7,190 nt of DNA from an uncultured Porphyromonadaceae bacterium (GCA_900550025.1 URQP01000110.1:1-7190); one strand, 5' to 3'. Positions 1 to 7,170 are shown, counted from the stretch's first letter. Notes: generated from the sequence alone by a model not told the origin. Translations and numbers: made by a program.

Positions 1-1218
1 GGCTGCAACGGCTCGGTTGCCGTTCAGTGCTTCAAGCACGGCGCATATCTTGCAAACCTCTGCTTCACGCAGATTCACCCGACTTGTATACCTAAGCACG
101 GCGAAAACCAGTCGAAGCTTACGCTTATGTCGGAATCGCTCCGTAACGACGGACGTATCTGGGTACCGAAGAAGAAAGAGGATGCCGAGGCTATCCGCGC
201 GGGTAAGTTGAAACCTACCCAGATTGCGGAGGAAGACCGCGACTATTATCTGGAGCGCCGCTATCCTGCATTCGGTAACCTTTGTCCGCGCGACATCGCC
301 AGCCGTGCTGCCAAGGAACGTTGCGACGCCGGTTACGGTGTAGGGACGGGCAATGCCGTTTATCTGGATTTCTCGGAGGCTATCAACCGTCTTGGAAAGG
401 ACGTAATCGAAGCCCGCTACGGCAACTTGTTCCAGATGTATGAAATGATTACCAACGACAATCCGTACGAGACCCCGATGATGATATTCCCGGCATCGCA
501 CTATACGATGGGCGGTATCTGGGTTGACTACGAATTGCAGACTTCGATACCGGGCTTGTTCGCTATCGGCGAGGCCAACTTCTCCGACCACGGCGGTAAC
601 CGTCTCGGCGCGTCGGCTCTTATGCAGGGTCTTGCCGACGGCTACTTCGTATTGCCTTACACTATGCAGAATTATCTTTCTGACCAGATTAAGGTTAAGC
701 ATCCGGGTATCGACGCTCCTGAATTCGAGGAGGCAGAGAAGAAGGTTCGCGCGCGCATCGACCGCCTGATGAACATCAAGGGCAAGCGTTCGGCCGACTC
801 TATCCACAAGCAGTTGGGTATGATTATGTGGAATCTCGTAGGTATGGGACGTACCGCCGAGAGCCTTGTAGAGGCTATCAAGCAAATCGACGAGGTGAAG
901 AAGGAATTCGACACCAACCTGTTCATTCCGGGCAGTGCCGACACTCTGAACACCGAGCTTGAGAAAGCGCTCCGTCTTGAGGACTTCATCACTATCGGCA
1001 AGCTGATGGCAATCGACGCTTTGCACCGCAACGAATCGTGCGGCGCGCACTTCCGCGAGGAGTACCAGACACCCGACGGCGAGGCTCAACGCCGCGACGA
1101 CGAGTATATGTACGTGGCTTGCTGGAAGTACAACGGAGAGGACGGCAAACCGGTATTGCTGAAAGAGCCGTTGAAATACGAAGCTATCAAGGTTCAAACC
1201 CGTAACTATAAGTCATAA
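1..1218 (+). CDS. sdhA: Succinate dehydrogenase/fumarate reductase flavoprotein subunit, 5'-truncated (SdhA/FrdA)
   Basis: This is the catalytic flavoprotein of complex II, interconverting succinate and fumarate at the inner face of the cytoplasmic membrane. The reading frame is open from base 1, so the gene starts upstream. 405 codons are visible, and I estimate that about 240 N-terminal residues, including the FAD-binding GxGxxG region, are missing. The substrate-site residues of the family are all present. They are the His of QIHPT (codon at 76), Ser-Glu of LMSES in place of the E. coli Thr-Glu, the catalytic Arg of CPRDIASR (289), the His of HYTMGGI (499) and the Arg of HGGNRLG (601). The LMSES and WVDYE forms match the Bacillus-type (B-type) enzymes. 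The C-terminal [10 protein letters not shown] and RRDDEY segments form the capping helix region. sdhB follows after 28 bases. The ATG at 127 is internal, because the conserved HPT motif lies before it. Whether it works mainly as reductase or dehydrogenase cannot be read from the sequence; fumarate reductase is likelier in an anaerobe. Confidence 0.96.
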   Translation, partial: GCNGSVAVQCFKHGAYLANLCFTQIHPTCIPKHGENQSKLTLMSESLRNDGRIWVPKKKEDAEAIRAGKLKPTQIAEEDRDYYLERRYPAFGNLCPRDIASRAAKERCDAGYGVGTGNAVYLDFSEAINRLGKDVIEARYGNLFQMYEMITNDNPYETPMMIFPASHYTMGGIWVDYELQTSIPGLFAIGEANFSDHGGNRLGASALMQGLADGYFVLPYTMQNYLSDQIKVKHPGIDAPEFEEAEKKVRARIDRLMNIKGKRSADSIHKQLGMIMWNLVGMGRTAESLVEAIKQIDEVKKEFDTNLFIPGSADTLNTELEKALRLEDFITIGKLMAIDALHRNESCGAHFREEYQTPDGEAQRRDDEYMYVACWKYNGEDGKPVLLKEPLKYEAIKVQTRNYKS

Positions 1219-1246
1219 TCAGCCAAAGGCATAAATTTTTAGAAAA

Positions 1247-2002
1247 ATGGAAAATTCAATCAATATAAAATTGAGAATATGGCGTCAACATGGTCCGAAA
1301 GAACCGGGTCAGTTCGTCGAATATCCTATGAATGATGTGCCTACCGACATCAGCTTCCTCGAAATGCTCGATATGCTCAACGAACAGCTTGTGGAGAGGG
1401 GAGAAGAACCGGTAGTATTCGATAACGACTGCCGCGAGGGCATTTGCGGTATGTGCTCGCTCTACATCAACGGTAATCCTCACGGACCGGTAGGAAGCAT
1501 CACTACCTGCCAGTTGCACATGCGCAAGTTCAACGACGGCGACACTATCACCGTAGAGCCGTGGCGTTCGGCTGCATTCCCGGTAATCCGCGACTTGATG
1601 GTCGACCGTTCGGCTTTCGACAAAATCCAGCAGGCCGGCGGCTACATCTCGTTCAATACCGGCGGCGCGCAGGATGCCAACGCGATACCTATTCCTAAGG
1701 AAGCTGCCGACGAGGCTATGGACTCGGCTACCTGCATCGGCTGCGGCGCGTGTGTGGCTGCCTGCAAGAACGGTTCGGCAATGTTGTTCGTGTCGGCCAA
1801 GGTAAGCCAGTTTGCGCTCCTTCCGCAAGGCAGGGTAGAGGCTGCACGCCGTGTGCGTGCCATGGTGAGCAAGATGGACGAGCTCGGATTCGGTAACTGT
1901 ACCAACACCGGGGCTTGTGCCGCTCAATGCCCGAAGAACATTTCTTTGAGCAACATCGCGCGTATGAACCGCGAATACTTGAAAATGAAGTTCAAGGACT
2001 AA
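1247..2002 (+). CDS. sdhB: Succinate dehydrogenase/fumarate reductase iron-sulfur subunit (SdhB/FrdB)
   Basis: This 251-residue subunit passes electrons between the SdhA flavin and the quinone/haem membrane subunit through three iron-sulfur clusters. The N-terminal ferredoxin-like domain (about 1-110) carries Cys62-x4-Cys67-x2-Cys70-x17-Cys88 for [2Fe-2S]. The helical C-terminal domain carries Cys163-x2-Cys166-x2-Cys169-x3-Cys173 and Cys218-x5-Cys224-x3-Cys228-Pro. By analogy with E. coli SdhB, Cys163, 166, 169 and 228 bind [4Fe-4S], and Cys173, 218 and 224 bind [3Fe-4S]. All expected ligands are present. The third [2Fe-2S] ligand is Cys, where E. coli SdhB has Asp, and the last loop is about six residues longer than the x11 of E. 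coli. The start is the first in-frame ATG after the sdhA stop, with an A-rich upstream stretch and no clear Shine-Dalgarno sequence. It is co-transcribed with sdhA and is the last gene before the terminator. Confidence 0.97.
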   Translation: MENSINIKLRIWRQHGPKEPGQFVEYPMNDVPTDISFLEMLDMLNEQLVERGEEPVVFDNDCREGICGMCSLYINGNPHGPVGSITTCQLHMRKFNDGDTITVEPWRSAAFPVIRDLMVDRSAFDKIQQAGGYISFNTGGAQDANAIPIPKEAADEAMDSATCIGCGACVAACKNGSAMLFVSAKVSQFALLPQGRVEAARRVRAMVSKMDELGFGNCTNTGACAAQCPKNISLSNIARMNREYLKMKFKD

Positions 2003-2020
2003 CGAAATCCTGTATAAGTG

Positions 2021-2052
2021 AAGGGGCGCATCTTGACGGTGCGCCCCTTTTT
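2021..2052 (+). terminator. Intrinsic terminator of the sdhAB operon
   Basis: A perfect 10-bp stem (AAGGGGCGCA at 2021-2030 with TGCGCCCCTT at 2040-2049) has a 9-base loop and runs into five T residues (2048-2052). It begins 18 bases after the sdhB stop. The gene on the other strand ends at 2075, so the hairpin sits between convergent genes. On the minus strand the stem is followed only by TTCAC, so termination in that direction should be weaker. Confidence 0.9.
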
Positions 2053-2074
2053 GATTATTATTGCGCCGGTGTGG

Positions 2075-3271
2075 CTATTTGTAGTTGTCGGCAATGCGGT
2101 AGATGGATTCGAATATTTCTTTGTCGATTTCGCTGAGCTCTATTCCGCGCCGTGCCATCATACGTTTCGCTATGTCGAAAAATTTGGCGACCGACACGTC
2201 GTTGTAGCCGGCCACGCTTCCTTCGGAGAACGACGCCACGAAATTGCGCGGGAATCCGGCTCCGTGGACATTGACGCCAACACCAATGACCGTTGCCGTG
2301 TTGAACATACAGTTTATTCCTGCTTTCGAGTGGTCGCCCATTATCAGTCCGCAGAATTGCAGGCCGGTGCGTACGAAGCGGTGCGCGCGGTAGTTCCACA
2401 GCTTGATTTCTGTGTAGTCGTTCTTGAGGTTGGAAGCGTTTGTCCCTGCTCCGAGATTGCACCATTCTCCTATTACGGCGTTGCCGAGGAAACCGTCGTG
2501 AGCCTTGTTGCTGTATCCTATCATCACCACATTGTTGAGCTCTCCTCCGACTTTGCAGTAAGGGCCGAGTGTGGTTGCGCCATAAATTTTTGTGCCCATA
2601 TTGACTTGCGAATGGCGGCATGCGGCGAATGGGGCGCGTATGCATGAGCCTTCCATGATGGTCGCGTCTACACCTATATATATAGGGCCTCCGCTTGTGT
2701 TGAATGTGGCGGCTTCTGCCGTGGCTCCTTCCTCGATGAATATGGCCGGCGTGCCGTCTTCCAATGTGTGCGGGCCGATGACGGTGCAAGTGCCGCTGAG
2801 CGGCTGCGATTTGCGTCCTTCGGTAATCAGGCGGTAGTCGCGGAGCATTTCTTCTCCGTTGAGCAGGAATATGTCGTAGAGCTGGTGTAATGCCGTCGGC
2901 TGTGCGTCGAGTGTGGATTCTTTCTTGAAATTTTTTGATTTGAAATCCTCGGCAGAGCCGCGGAAAGCTATGAGCTCTTCCTTGAAGTAGAGAGCTTCTC
3001 CTGCCGCGAGTTTCTCGATCTTAGCTGCTGTCTCCTTGTCCGGACAGTAGTTGCCGGCGATGAATATGTTGTCGTCGGTTATTTTGGCTGGGTATTTCGC
3101 AGACAGGTAGTCGGCCGTCATATATGAAAATCCGCTGTCGGGGAAATATTTTTGCCATTTTTCTTTTATTGTCAGTATCCCGAGCCTTATGTCGGATATG
3201 GGTCGTGTGTAGACGATGGGCAGCAGGTCTGTCCATTTGTCTTTGTCGTCGAAAAGAATTATGTTTTGCAT
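2075..3271 (-). CDS. GlmU-like bifunctional UDP-GlcNAc diphosphorylase / glucosamine-1-phosphate N-acetyltransferase (Bacteroidetes type)
   Basis: This 398-residue cytoplasmic protein probably makes UDP-N-acetylglucosamine, the precursor for peptidoglycan and lipid A. The N-terminal part (about 1-150) begins MQNIILFDD and has a conserved YTRPISDIRLG block (21-31) followed by TIKEKW. It lacks the LAAGxGTRM loop of classical GlmU, as is usual in the Bacteroidetes form (the family I recall as TIGR03991). The C-terminal part (about 160-345) consists of imperfect hexapeptide repeats that should form a left-handed beta-helix. In it, NKAHDGFLGN followed by NLGAGT (272-277) lines up with NHLTYLGD and NIGAGT of E. 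coli GlmU. His258 (codon 2498-2500) therefore matches the catalytic acetyltransferase His363. A helical tail ends the protein. The start is the ATG at 3271, which gives the whole family N-terminus. It stands alone, convergent with sdhB and divergent from rpsL. I am sure of the family; the exact sugar substrate is inferred. Confidence 0.88.
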   Translation of the reverse strand: MQNIILFDDKDKWTDLLPIVYTRPISDIRLGILTIKEKWQKYFPDSGFSYMTADYLSAKYPAKITDDNIFIAGNYCPDKETAAKIEKLAAGEALYFKEELIAFRGSAEDFKSKNFKKESTLDAQPTALHQLYDIFLLNGEEMLRDYRLITEGRKSQPLSGTCTVIGPHTLEDGTPAIFIEEGATAEAATFNTSGGPIYIGVDATIMEGSCIRAPFAACRHSQVNMGTKIYGATTLGPYCKVGGELNNVVMIGYSNKAHDGFLGNAVIGEWCNLGAGTNASNLKNDYTEIKLWNYRAHRFVRTGLQFCGLIMGDHSKAGINCMFNTATVIGVGVNVHGAGFPRNFVASFSEGSVAGYNDVSVAKFFDIAKRMMARRGIELSEIDKEIFESIYRIADNYK

Positions 3272-3293
3272 GACGTTGAAATCTTTTGTGCTT

Positions 3294-3301
3294 CAAATTT
3301 A
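3294..3301 (-). promoter_or_regulatory. Possible -7 promoter element for the GlmU-like gene
   Basis: On the minus strand the octamer TAAATTTG fits the Bacteroidetes -7 consensus TAnnTTTG. It lies 22 bases upstream of the ATG, which would give a leader of roughly 15-17 bases. No TTTG is found 19-21 bases further upstream, so the -33 half is missing and the call rests on the -7 element and its position alone. Confidence 0.4.
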
Positions 3302-3361
3302 GTAATTTTTTTATTCTTTGCCGGTTTGGTTTTGGAAATACATTCTTCCCAGTAGAGGATA

Positions 3362-3379
3362 TATGTTTAATTAAACATA
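3362..3379. repeat. 18-bp perfect AT-rich palindrome, possible operator
   Basis: TATGTTTAA is followed directly by its exact reverse complement TTAAACATA, with no spacer. It lies 61 bases beyond the possible GlmU-like -7 element and about 90 bases upstream of the rpsL -33 element, so it could serve either gene. A partial copy of the half site (TATGTTAA) follows about 15 bases later. The base composition is very AT-rich, so a chance origin is possible, although 18 bp without a mismatch is long. Confidence 0.4.
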
Positions 3380-3409
3380 ATTATTGTGAATTATATGTTA
3401 AATATTGGT

Positions 3410-3444
3410 TTTATCCCCCTTTTAAATGCGTTCTGTGGGATAAA
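3410..3444. repeat. Spaced inverted repeat TTTATCCC / GGGATAAA upstream of the rpsL promoter
   Basis: TTTATCCC (3410-3417) and GGGATAAA (3437-3444) are exact reverse complements separated by 19 bases. The right arm ends 24 bases before the rpsL -33 element, upstream of the expected transcript. It would therefore act as a DNA site, not an RNA hairpin of the ribosomal operon. No T run follows, so it is not a terminator. Function unknown. Confidence 0.35.
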
Positions 3445-3468
3445 TGGGCGCTAAGCTATGTAAAAATG

Positions 3469-3500
3469 TTTGGCAGTTAGCAAATTAGTAGCTATCTTTG
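3469..3500 (+). promoter_or_regulatory. Bacteroidetes-type promoter of the rpsL-rpsG-fusA-rpsJ-rplC operon
   Basis: A TTTG -33 element (3469-3472) and a TATCTTTG -7 element (3493-3500) are separated by 20 bases. Both match the consensus of the primary Bacteroidetes sigma factor (TTTG, 19-21 bases, TAnnTTTG). Transcription should begin near 3505-3508, leaving a leader of about 130 bases before the rpsL ATG. No comparable promoter was seen in the gaps between the downstream genes, so this one probably drives the whole operon. Confidence 0.85.
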
Positions 3501-3507
3501 CAACGCT

Positions 3508-3586
3508 TTTCGAGTGCGTGTCAGGTGCGGTTCTATTGTAAATCCTTGAAAAATGGGTTTTTAGAATTCTCCGGAAGCACTTGAGG
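3508..3586 (+). promoter_or_regulatory. Candidate structured 5' leader of the rpsL operon
   Basis: Bases 3508-3517 can pair with 3577-3586 in a 10-bp helix (seven Watson-Crick and three G-T pairs), which would close the leader just after the expected transcription start. Inside it, TTCTA (3531-3535) pairs with TAGAA (3562-3566), and AAATCC (3540-3545) pairs with GGGTTT (3555-3560) around a 9-base loop. CGG (3528-3530) can add to CCG (3571-3573). The layered pairing suggests a folded leader, perhaps for ribosomal-protein feedback, but I cannot match it to a named RNA family and no covariation evidence is available here. Confidence 0.4.
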
Positions 3587-3636
3587 TGAAAAATGGACAT
3601 TTTTAATTAAAAGAAGTAATAACAAAAAGAACTAAG

Positions 3637-4038
3637 ATGCCTACAATTCAGCAATTAGTAAGAAAAGGGCGTGTGACTCTGGTAGACAAGAGCAAATCGC
3701 CGGCGTTGGACGGCTGTCCGCAACGCCGTGGCGTTTGTGTGCGTGTTTACACCACAACTCCTAAGAAACCTAATTCGGCAATGCGTAAAGTTGCCCGTGT
3801 AAGACTGACAAACGGAAAAGAGGTGAACTCTTATATTCCGGGCGAAGGCCACAATTTGCAGGAACACTCCATCGTGATGGTTCGTGGCGGTCGTGTCAAG
3901 GATCTTCCGGGTGTGCGTTATCACATCGTTAGAGGTACTTTGGATACTGCGGGTGTTGCAGGACGTACACAGCGTCGCTCTAAATACGGAGCTAAGCGTC
4001 CGAAAGCAGGTGCTGCGGCTGCTAAGGGTAAGAAATAA
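3637..4038 (+). CDS. rpsL: 30S ribosomal protein uS12
   Basis: S12 lies at the decoding centre of the small subunit, where it monitors codon-anticodon pairing. The 133 residues show the family core without gaps: [24 protein letters not shown] [26 protein letters not shown] and [10 protein letters not shown]. Lys43 and Lys88, the main positions altered in streptomycin-resistant mutants, are both the ordinary Lys. Asp89, the residue methylthiolated by RimO in E. coli, is present. The protein is about nine residues longer than the E. coli form because of an Ala/Gly/Lys-rich tail ([10 protein letters not shown]). The start is the ATG giving the canonical [12 protein letters not shown]; the upstream region is A-rich and lacks a clear Shine-Dalgarno sequence. 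It is the first gene of the operon, about 130 bases after the predicted transcription start. Confidence 0.98.
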   Translation: MPTIQQLVRKGRVTLVDKSKSPALDGCPQRRGVCVRVYTTTPKKPNSAMRKVARVRLTNGKEVNSYIPGEGHNLQEHSIVMVRGGRVKDLPGVRYHIVRGTLDTAGVAGRTQRRSKYGAKRPKAGAAAAKGKK

Positions 4039-4055
4039 ACCTTAATCGCAGAGAG

Positions 4056-4092
4056 ATAAACAAAACAAGTGTACAACTTAGTTTTTGTTTAT
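4056..4092 (+). promoter_or_regulatory. Intercistronic hairpin between rpsL and rpsG
   Basis: A perfect 10-bp outer stem (ATAAACAAAA at 4056-4065 with TTTTGTTTAT at 4083-4092) encloses a 4-bp inner stem (AAGT at 4067-4070 with ACTT at 4076-4079) across a small internal loop. It starts 17 bases after the rpsL stop. It could mark an RNA processing site, a weak attenuator or part of an S7 binding site. The stem is almost all A-U and is not followed by a T run, so strong termination is unlikely. Confidence 0.45.
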
Positions 4093-4115
4093 TGGATTGA
4101 ATATTCGGCGGAGTA

Positions 4116-4139
4116 AATGGCTATAGGAGTATGGCCGTT
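4116..4139 (+). promoter_or_regulatory. Second intercistronic hairpin, presenting AGGAGT in its loop
   Basis: AATGGCTAT (4116-4124) can pair with ATGGCCGTT (4131-4139) in nine pairs, two of them G-T, leaving the hexaloop AGGAGT. The hairpin lies about 50 bases before the rpsG ATG. In E. coli the same gap holds the site where S7 represses its own translation, so position favours a regulatory role. No sequence similarity to that site is claimed. Confidence 0.35.
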
Positions 4140-4189
4140 GAAGATGCTAAAAAGGCAACCAAACGAACAAAAACGAATTTTGAAGAAAA

Positions 4190-4666
4190 ATGAGAAAGGC
4201 TAAACCTAAAAAAAGAGTAGTGCTGCCGGATCCTAAATTTGGCGACACTCGTGTCACAAAGTTTGTGAACCATCTGATGTATGACGGCAAGAAGAATACC
4301 GCATACACTATTTTCTATTCAGCATTGGAGACTGTGAAGTCGAAATTGCCTAACGAGGAAAAAACCGCGCTTGACATCTGGAAGAAAGCGTTGGAAAACA
4401 TCACTCCGCAAGTGGAGGTTAAGTCGCGCCGTGTCGGTGGAGCAACATTCCAAGTGCCTACTGAAATCCGTCCGGAGCGCAAAGAATCCATTTCAATGAA
4501 AAATCTAATCAATTATGCCCGCAAACGTGGTGGAAAGTCGATGAGCGACAAGCTTGCCGCTGAGATAGTAGACGCTTTTAACGAACAAGGCGGAGCATTC
4601 AAGCGTAAGGAAGACATGCATCGTATGGCGGAAGCTAACCGTGCGTTCGCTCACTTTAGATTTTAA
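4190..4666 (+). CDS. rpsG: 30S ribosomal protein uS7
   Basis: S7 is a primary binding protein that organises the 3' domain of 16S rRNA and the head of the small subunit near the E site. The 158 residues begin MRKAKPKKR and show [12 protein letters not shown], the family signature [16 protein letters not shown] (75-90) with TEIRPER after it, and the C-terminal KREDMH-like [21 protein letters not shown]. The length is normal for the family. The ATG at 4190 gives the canonical N-terminus and is preceded by an A-rich stretch (GAAGAAAA). It is separated from rpsL by 151 bases, the largest gap in the operon, and from fusA by 20 bases. In E. coli S7 is the feedback repressor of this operon; the hairpins upstream make similar control plausible here, which is inference. 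Confidence 0.98.
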   Translation: MRKAKPKKRVVLPDPKFGDTRVTKFVNHLMYDGKKNTAYTIFYSALETVKSKLPNEEKTALDIWKKALENITPQVEVKSRRVGGATFQVPTEIRPERKESISMKNLINYARKRGGKSMSDKLAAEIVDAFNEQGGAFKRKEDMHRMAEANRAFAHFRF

Positions 4667-4686
4667 TTTGAAAAATAAGAATAAAA

Positions 4687-6813
4687 ATGGCTAATATAGA
4701 CGATAAACTTCATCTGACGAGAAACATTGGCATCATGGCCCACATCGATGCCGGAAAGACTACGACTTCGGAGCGTATTCTGTTCTATACAGGTCTTACG
4801 CATAAGATTGGTGAGGTGCATGACGGTGCGGCTACCATGGACTGGATGGAACAGGAGCAGGAGCGCGGTATCACTATCACATCGGCCGCTACGACTACCT
4901 TCTGGAACTATGCAGGAGAGAAGTATAAAATCAACTTGATTGACACTCCGGGGCACGTAGACTTCACAGTGGAGGTTGAGCGCTCGTTGCGCGTGCTTGA
5001 CGGCGCTGTGGCTACATTCTGCGCCGTAGGCGGTGTGGAGCCGCAGTCGGAGACTGTATGGCGTCAGGCTGACAAATATAATGTGCCGCGTATCGGTTAT
5101 GTAAACAAAATGGACCGTTCTGGAGCCAACTTCTTCGAGGTAGTGCGTCAGGTGCGTGAGGTTTTGGGTGCCAATCCGGTGGCAATTCAAGTACCAATCG
5201 GTGCGGAAGAGACTTTCAAGGGCGTTTGCGACCTTATTGCAATGAAAGCCTATTTCTGGCACGACGAGACTATGGGTGCTGAATATAGCGTGGAGGAAAT
5301 TCCCGATTCTTTGAAAGACGAATGCGAGAAGATGCGCGACAAGATGCTTGAGACTATCGCCGAATACGACGATGATTTCATGGCTAAATATTTCGACGAC
5401 CCTTCTTCTATAACTGAGGACGAAATCCGTAAGGTGATACGTGTCGCTACGCTGAAGATGGAAATCGTCCCGATGATTTGCGGTTCTTCGTTCAAGAACA
5501 AAGGCGTTCAGTGCCTTCTCGACGATGTCTGCGCATTCTTGCCGAGCCCGCTCGATGCAGGCGAGGTCGTTGGTCACGCTTTGGATGATCCTGACAAGCA
5601 GGAAGTGCGCAAACCGTTGTTTGAAGAGCCGATGAGCGCGTTGGCGTTCAAGATTGCCACCGACCCGTATGTAGGCCGTCTTTGCTTCTTCCGTGTTTAT
5701 TCAGGACAGGTTGAGGCAGGTAGCTACGTGTTCAATAGCCGCTCACGTAAGAAAGAGCGTATTTCGCGTCTGTTCCAGATGCATTCAAATAAGCAGAACC
5801 CGAAAGAAGTCATAGGTTGCGGCGACATCGGTGCCGGTGTAGGTTTCAAGGATATCCGTACAGGCGACACTCTTTGCGACGAGGCTCATCCTATCGTGCT
5901 TGAGGCTATGGAATTCCCGGATCCTGTGATTGGTATCGCGGTAGAGCCTAAGACTCAGAAAGACCTTGACAAACTTGGCGTAGGCTTGCAGAAACTTGCC
6001 GAGGAAGACCCGACATTCCGTGTGGAGACTAATGAAGAAACAGGACAGACCGTGATTAGCGGTATGGGTGAGCTCCACTTGGATATCATTATCGACCGTC
6101 TCCGTCGCGAGTTCAAGGTAGAGTGTAATCAGGGACGTCCGCAAGTTACATATAAAGAAGCTATTACCAAACCGGTTGAATTGCGTGAGGTATTCAAGAA
6201 GCAGACTGGTGGACGTGGTAAGTTCGCTGATATCATCGTCCGTGTAGAGCCAGTTGACGAAGGCTTCGAGGGCAATTTGCAGTTCGTTGACGAGGTGAAG
6301 GGCGGTAACGTGCCTAAGGAGTTCATCCCGTCTGTGCAGAAAGGTTTCCAGACCGCGATGAAGAACGGTGTGCTTGCCGGGTATCCGGTAGAGCAGCTTA
6401 AGGTGACCTTGCTCGACGGTTCGTTCCACCCGGTCGATTCCGATCAGCTTTCATTCGAACTTTGTGCCATCCAAGCATTCAAGAAAGCTTGCGAGAAGGC
6501 CGGTCCTGTGCTGATGGAGCCTATCATGAAGATTGAGGTGGTTACTCCGGAAGAAAGCATGGGTGACGTAATCTCCGACCTTAACAAACGCCGCGGTCAG
6601 GTGGAAGGTATGGAGACAAGCCGTAGCGGAGCGCGCATCGTCAAGGCTAAAGCTCCTCTTGCCGAAATGTTCGGTTATGTGACAGCCTTGCGTACGATTA
6701 CTTCGGGCCGCGCTACTTCTACAATGTCGTTCTCCCACTATGCGGAAGTCGGGACTTCTATCGCTAAGCAAGTGCTTACAGAGTGTCAGGGAAGAGTAGA
6801 TTTGTTGAAATAA
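4687..6813 (+). CDS. fusA: Translation elongation factor G (EF-G)
   Basis: EF-G is the GTPase that drives tRNA-mRNA translocation on the ribosome and, with RRF, ribosome recycling. The 708-residue protein is full length. The GTPase domain shows all motifs: P-loop AHIDAGKTT (18-26), switch I ERGITI (59-64), DTPGH (86-90, with the catalytic-site His90), NKMD (140-143) and a G5-like CGSS (265-268). Domain II follows from about residue 310. Domain III is marked by [10 protein letters not shown] (468-476 area), domain IV by [11 protein letters not shown] and the tip loop HPVDSD (581-586), and domain V by [17 protein letters not shown]. The intact GTPase motifs and the str-operon position mark it as canonical EF-G, not the GTPase-deficient EF-G2 paralogue described in Bacteroides, which would be encoded elsewhere. 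The start ATG gives [19 protein letters not shown]. rpsJ follows after 16 bases. Confidence 0.98.
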   Translation: MANIDDKLHLTRNIGIMAHIDAGKTTTSERILFYTGLTHKIGEVHDGAATMDWMEQEQERGITITSAATTTFWNYAGEKYKINLIDTPGHVDFTVEVERSLRVLDGAVATFCAVGGVEPQSETVWRQADKYNVPRIGYVNKMDRSGANFFEVVRQVREVLGANPVAIQVPIGAEETFKGVCDLIAMKAYFWHDETMGAEYSVEEIPDSLKDECEKMRDKMLETIAEYDDDFMAKYFDDPSSITEDEIRKVIRVATLKMEIVPMICGSSFKNKGVQCLLDDVCAFLPSPLDAGEVVGHALDDPDKQEVRKPLFEEPMSALAFKIATDPYVGRLCFFRVYSGQVEAGSYVFNSRSRKKERISRLFQMHSNKQNPKEVIGCGDIGAGVGFKDIRTGDTLCDEAHPIVLEAMEFPDPVIGIAVEPKTQKDLDKLGVGLQKLAEEDPTFRVETNEETGQTVISGMGELHLDIIIDRLRREFKVECNQGRPQVTYKEAITKPVELREVFKKQTGGRGKFADIIVRVEPVDEGFEGNLQFVDEVKGGNVPKEFIPSVQKGFQTAMKNGVLAGYPVEQLKVTLLDGSFHPVDSDQLSFELCAIQAFKKACEKAGPVLMEPIMKIEVVTPEESMGDVISDLNKRRGQVEGMETSRSGARIVKAKAPLAEMFGYVTALRTITSGRATSTMSFSHYAEVGTSIAKQVLTECQGRVDLLK

Positions 6814-6829
6814 ATTATTTAAAAACAAT

Positions 6830-7135
6830 ATGAGCCAAAAAATCAGAATCAAATTAAAATCTTACGATCACAACTTGGTTGACAAGTCTGCCGAGAAGAT
6901 TGTAAAGACGGTGAAGGCTACCGGTGCTGTTGTCAGCGGTCCTATTCCACTGCCGACACACAAGCGTATTTTCACTGTCAACCGTTCGACTTTCGTCAAC
7001 AAGAAGTCGCGCGAACAATTCCAGCTTTCTTCGTTCAAGCGTCTTATCGACATCTATAGCTCGACAGCTAAGACGATTGACGCCCTTATGAAACTGGAGC
7101 TTCCGAGCGGAGTGGACGTAGAGATTAAAGCGTAA
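6830..7135 (+). CDS. rpsJ: 30S ribosomal protein uS10 (NusE)
   Basis: S10 is part of the small-subunit head and also acts as NusE, pairing with NusB in transcription antitermination and linking NusG to the ribosome. The 101 residues show [10 protein letters not shown] near the start, GPIPLPTHK (37-45), the extended loop around [10 protein letters not shown], and the C-terminal [16 protein letters not shown]. Val56, which matches the Val57 altered in some tetracycline- and tigecycline-resistant bacteria, is unchanged. The length is close to the 103 residues of E. coli. In E. coli S10 heads its own operon; here it follows fusA by 16 bases with no promoter visible, so it is probably read from the rpsL promoter. 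Confidence 0.98.
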   Translation: MSQKIRIKLKSYDHNLVDKSAEKIVKTVKATGAVVSGPIPLPTHKRIFTVNRSTFVNKKSREQFQLSSFKRLIDIYSSTAKTIDALMKLELPSGVDVEIKA

Positions 7136-7170
7136 GTTAATTGTAGAATTTACATTAAAGTTAAAGAGAA

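Larger units (their letters stand above)
3272..3636. other. Divergent intergenic region between the GlmU-like gene and rpsL
   Basis: These 365 bases hold no convincing gene. Going left to right they contain the short upstream region of the minus-strand GlmU-like gene, an AT-rich tract with an 18-bp palindrome, a spaced 8-bp inverted repeat, a consensus Bacteroidetes promoter pointing right, and a leader of about 130 bases ahead of rpsL. Short open frames here have no recognisable protein features and no conserved-looking start. Confidence 0.85.

Noticed and set aside
127..129. ATG at 127 as the start of a short SdhA
   Set aside because: The frame is open to base 1 and encodes the conserved QIHPT substrate-site motif before this ATG, so the gene is truncated by the window edge, not short.
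1256..1927. 223-codon open frame antisense to sdhB
   Set aside because: The plus-strand frame encodes all SdhB cluster ligands. The antisense product is a low-meaning mirror of it with no family features.
2058..2789. Long frames on both strands inside the GlmU-like gene (2058-2789 minus, 2018-2647 plus)
   Set aside because: They overlap the well-supported 398-residue GlmU-like frame. The minus-strand one is an Arg/His-rich frame-shifted reading, and the plus-strand one starts inside the terminator hairpin.
3286..3480. 64-codon frame in the intergenic region
   Set aside because: It crosses the palindrome, the inverted repeat and the rpsL -33 element; the product is Phe/Cys-rich with no recognisable features, as expected of AT-rich noncoding DNA.
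3589..3604. AAAAAT/ATTTTT hairpin just before rpsL, possible attenuator
   Set aside because: All pairs are A-U with a GGAC loop, and the 3' side is also needed for its own arm, so no separate T run follows. Too weak to call.
4079..4087. TAGTTTTTG as a -7 promoter element for rpsG
   Set aside because: It has three bases between TA and TTTG where the consensus has two, and no TTTG lies at the right distance upstream.
4663..5577. 304-codon open frame antisense to rpsG end and fusA
   Set aside because: It lies wholly opposite a highly conserved gene with strong codon bias, which removes antisense stops. Its translation is rich in His, Arg and Ser with no recognisable domain.
5785..6429. 214-codon open frame antisense to fusA
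   Set aside because: Same reasoning: it mirrors EF-G domains III-IV and has no start context or domain of its own.
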